Shown: piece after piece, positions 62,953-64,000 of the stretch
Layout of the letters: the number at the start of each line of letters is the position of its first letter
Numbering within the stretch: position 1 is the stretch's first letter
DNA from: Hevea brasiliensis
Taxonomy: Eukaryota > Streptophyta > Magnoliopsida > Malpighiales > Euphorbiaceae
DNA: 64,000 bases
Direction of reading: 5' to 3'
Assembly (NCBI RefSeq): GCF_030052815.1
Contig: NC_079507.1
Location: 65,799,144-65,863,143, forward strand
Program-made: the position numbers and the translations under genes
The notes under the pieces: generated by a model
Database searches by the model: none
Seen by the model: the letters and a program-made list of their open reading frames with translations, nothing else
What the model was told of the DNA's origin: nothing

Positions 62953-64000
62953 CTAGGAAAAAAAAAAAAAAAAAGAAAAACGAGAGAAGATAATAAATGT
63001 TGTATTATTGTTAGTTGAGAGTTTCCTGTAGATCTCTTTTTGCTTGATCACCCTTCTTCCTGGAAGCTGCATGGGTTTTCAAGATCTTTTTGTAGCTATA
63101 ATTTTAAAATTAAAGGAAAAGAGTTTGCTTAATTAGTAGACAAAATAATAAATAACTCGAGTTCTTATTTCTTAAAATGTGCATGGCATGTTGCTTAGCT
63201 AGTTATTATAACCATGACTAAAGATATGGCCAACCTTGATAAATCTGTGCCTGTGGCTATTAACAGTTGCCAGAATTTATCATGGAGATAATTCCACATA
63301 TATATATATATAGATACAGGTAAATCAGTGCATCATAAACATTCCAAAATGTGAAGCCGTAGCAAGAAAGGTGTACTGAGTCACTGTAATATGGTTGATT
63401 AGTGTAATTTTTATTAGTGGTTTTGGGCGATAAGTCTTGTAGAGTCTAATGTCCTCGAAGGTCTGCAGGCTTGTGGACCTTCCAGATGGTGAAGTGAAAG
63501 GAAGGCTGATATGGTTGTTTTAATTAGTTGTGCCGATGTGTCGGCCGACCATTGTAAGTTGAAATAATGGACAATTAAGAAATGTGTAATTTGAAATGGA
63601 GGAGAGGAAGTGAAGAAGCATTTTTATCATTTGAAACATTTGTTGCGTAGCTCCAACAGAAAGGAAATTTCACTGCAGTTTCCTTCGTCTTCCATCTTTA
63701 TGATCTGTGTACAGTTGTTATTATACGGAAAATTCTTGCAGTATAATTATACCAAACCAATAGGTGAACGCTAAATATATGACAATAATTAATTAATTAA
63801 TGATAAATTGAAAATTGGATTTTATTACATTTAAAATTTTAACTGTCGCCGTAATATTGGATTCAAATATTTTCTTATATGAGAGAGATAATTAAATTTT
63901 GTGAAAAATAGAATTCATCAATCGAATTAGATTAGGGTCACCCAATTAGCAAAATTTCTTAAGTAATTTGAGTAATTCAAATTAGTTTTCAATTTTTGAA
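62953..64000. other. Upstream region of the EF-hand gene, no further gene seen
   Basis: Mostly AT-rich with short TA runs (63298-63312). No ORF or repeat worth naming; the neighbouring gene, if any, starts beyond the window. Confidence 0.4.

Overview
The window is nuclear DNA from a eudicot plant. It has AT-rich intergenic sequence, multi-exon GT-AG genes, a nuclear-type tRNA-Ser and plant retrotransposons. I cannot name the species. Everything below is read by eye from the sequence and from remembered family knowledge; no alignment or database search was run.

Layout, left to right. (1) Positions 1-8434, minus strand: most of a UBP14-type deubiquitinase gene of at least 18 exons that runs off the left edge. 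One short interval carries an in-frame stop and two frameshifts. (2) 10314-11182, plus strand: an unrecognised two-exon plant membrane protein. (3) 12573-17888, plus strand: a nine-exon TRM5/Met-10+ tRNA (guanine37-N1)-methyltransferase. (4) 21594 to about 40421: a direct tandem duplication with units of about 9.3-9.5 kb. Each unit carries a SPOROCYTELESS/NOZZLE (SPL/NZZ) gene followed by a PHOS32/34-type universal stress protein (USP) gene. Unit 2 is intact and also has a tRNA-Ser(AGA). Unit 1 has a frameshifted SPL, a scrambled USP and a destroyed tRNA. (5) 42304-49871: a long solo LTR on the minus strand, split by a younger degraded Ty3/gypsy element (42487-47207, target-site duplication GAACC). 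(6) 51219-52227, minus strand: a BBX28/29-like B-box regulator. (7) 54907-56826: a non-autonomous hAT-like element with an 8-bp target-site duplication. It is followed almost at once by a dead RTE-type LINE (about 56890-59892). (8) 62374-62721, minus strand: a one-EF-hand KIC/PBP1/KRP1-like calcium sensor.

From memory, the gene order TRM5 - SPL/NZZ - USP - BBX - EF-hand matches the Arabidopsis chromosome 4 neighbourhood At4g27340-27330-27320-27310-27280. This makes the SPL/NZZ call positional as well as motif-based, and marks the 9.4-kb duplication and the transposon cluster as later insertions into a conserved block.

The most notable features are the tandem duplication of SPL/NZZ (a master regulator of sporogenesis) together with its USP neighbour, and the uneven decay of the first unit. 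The SPL part of the two units is almost identical, whereas the USP, tRNA and 3' parts of unit 1 are riddled with short indels. A similar block-deletion pattern is seen in the inner gypsy element. This may be biological decay, or a consensus/assembly problem in repeated sequence. Both readings are kept open.
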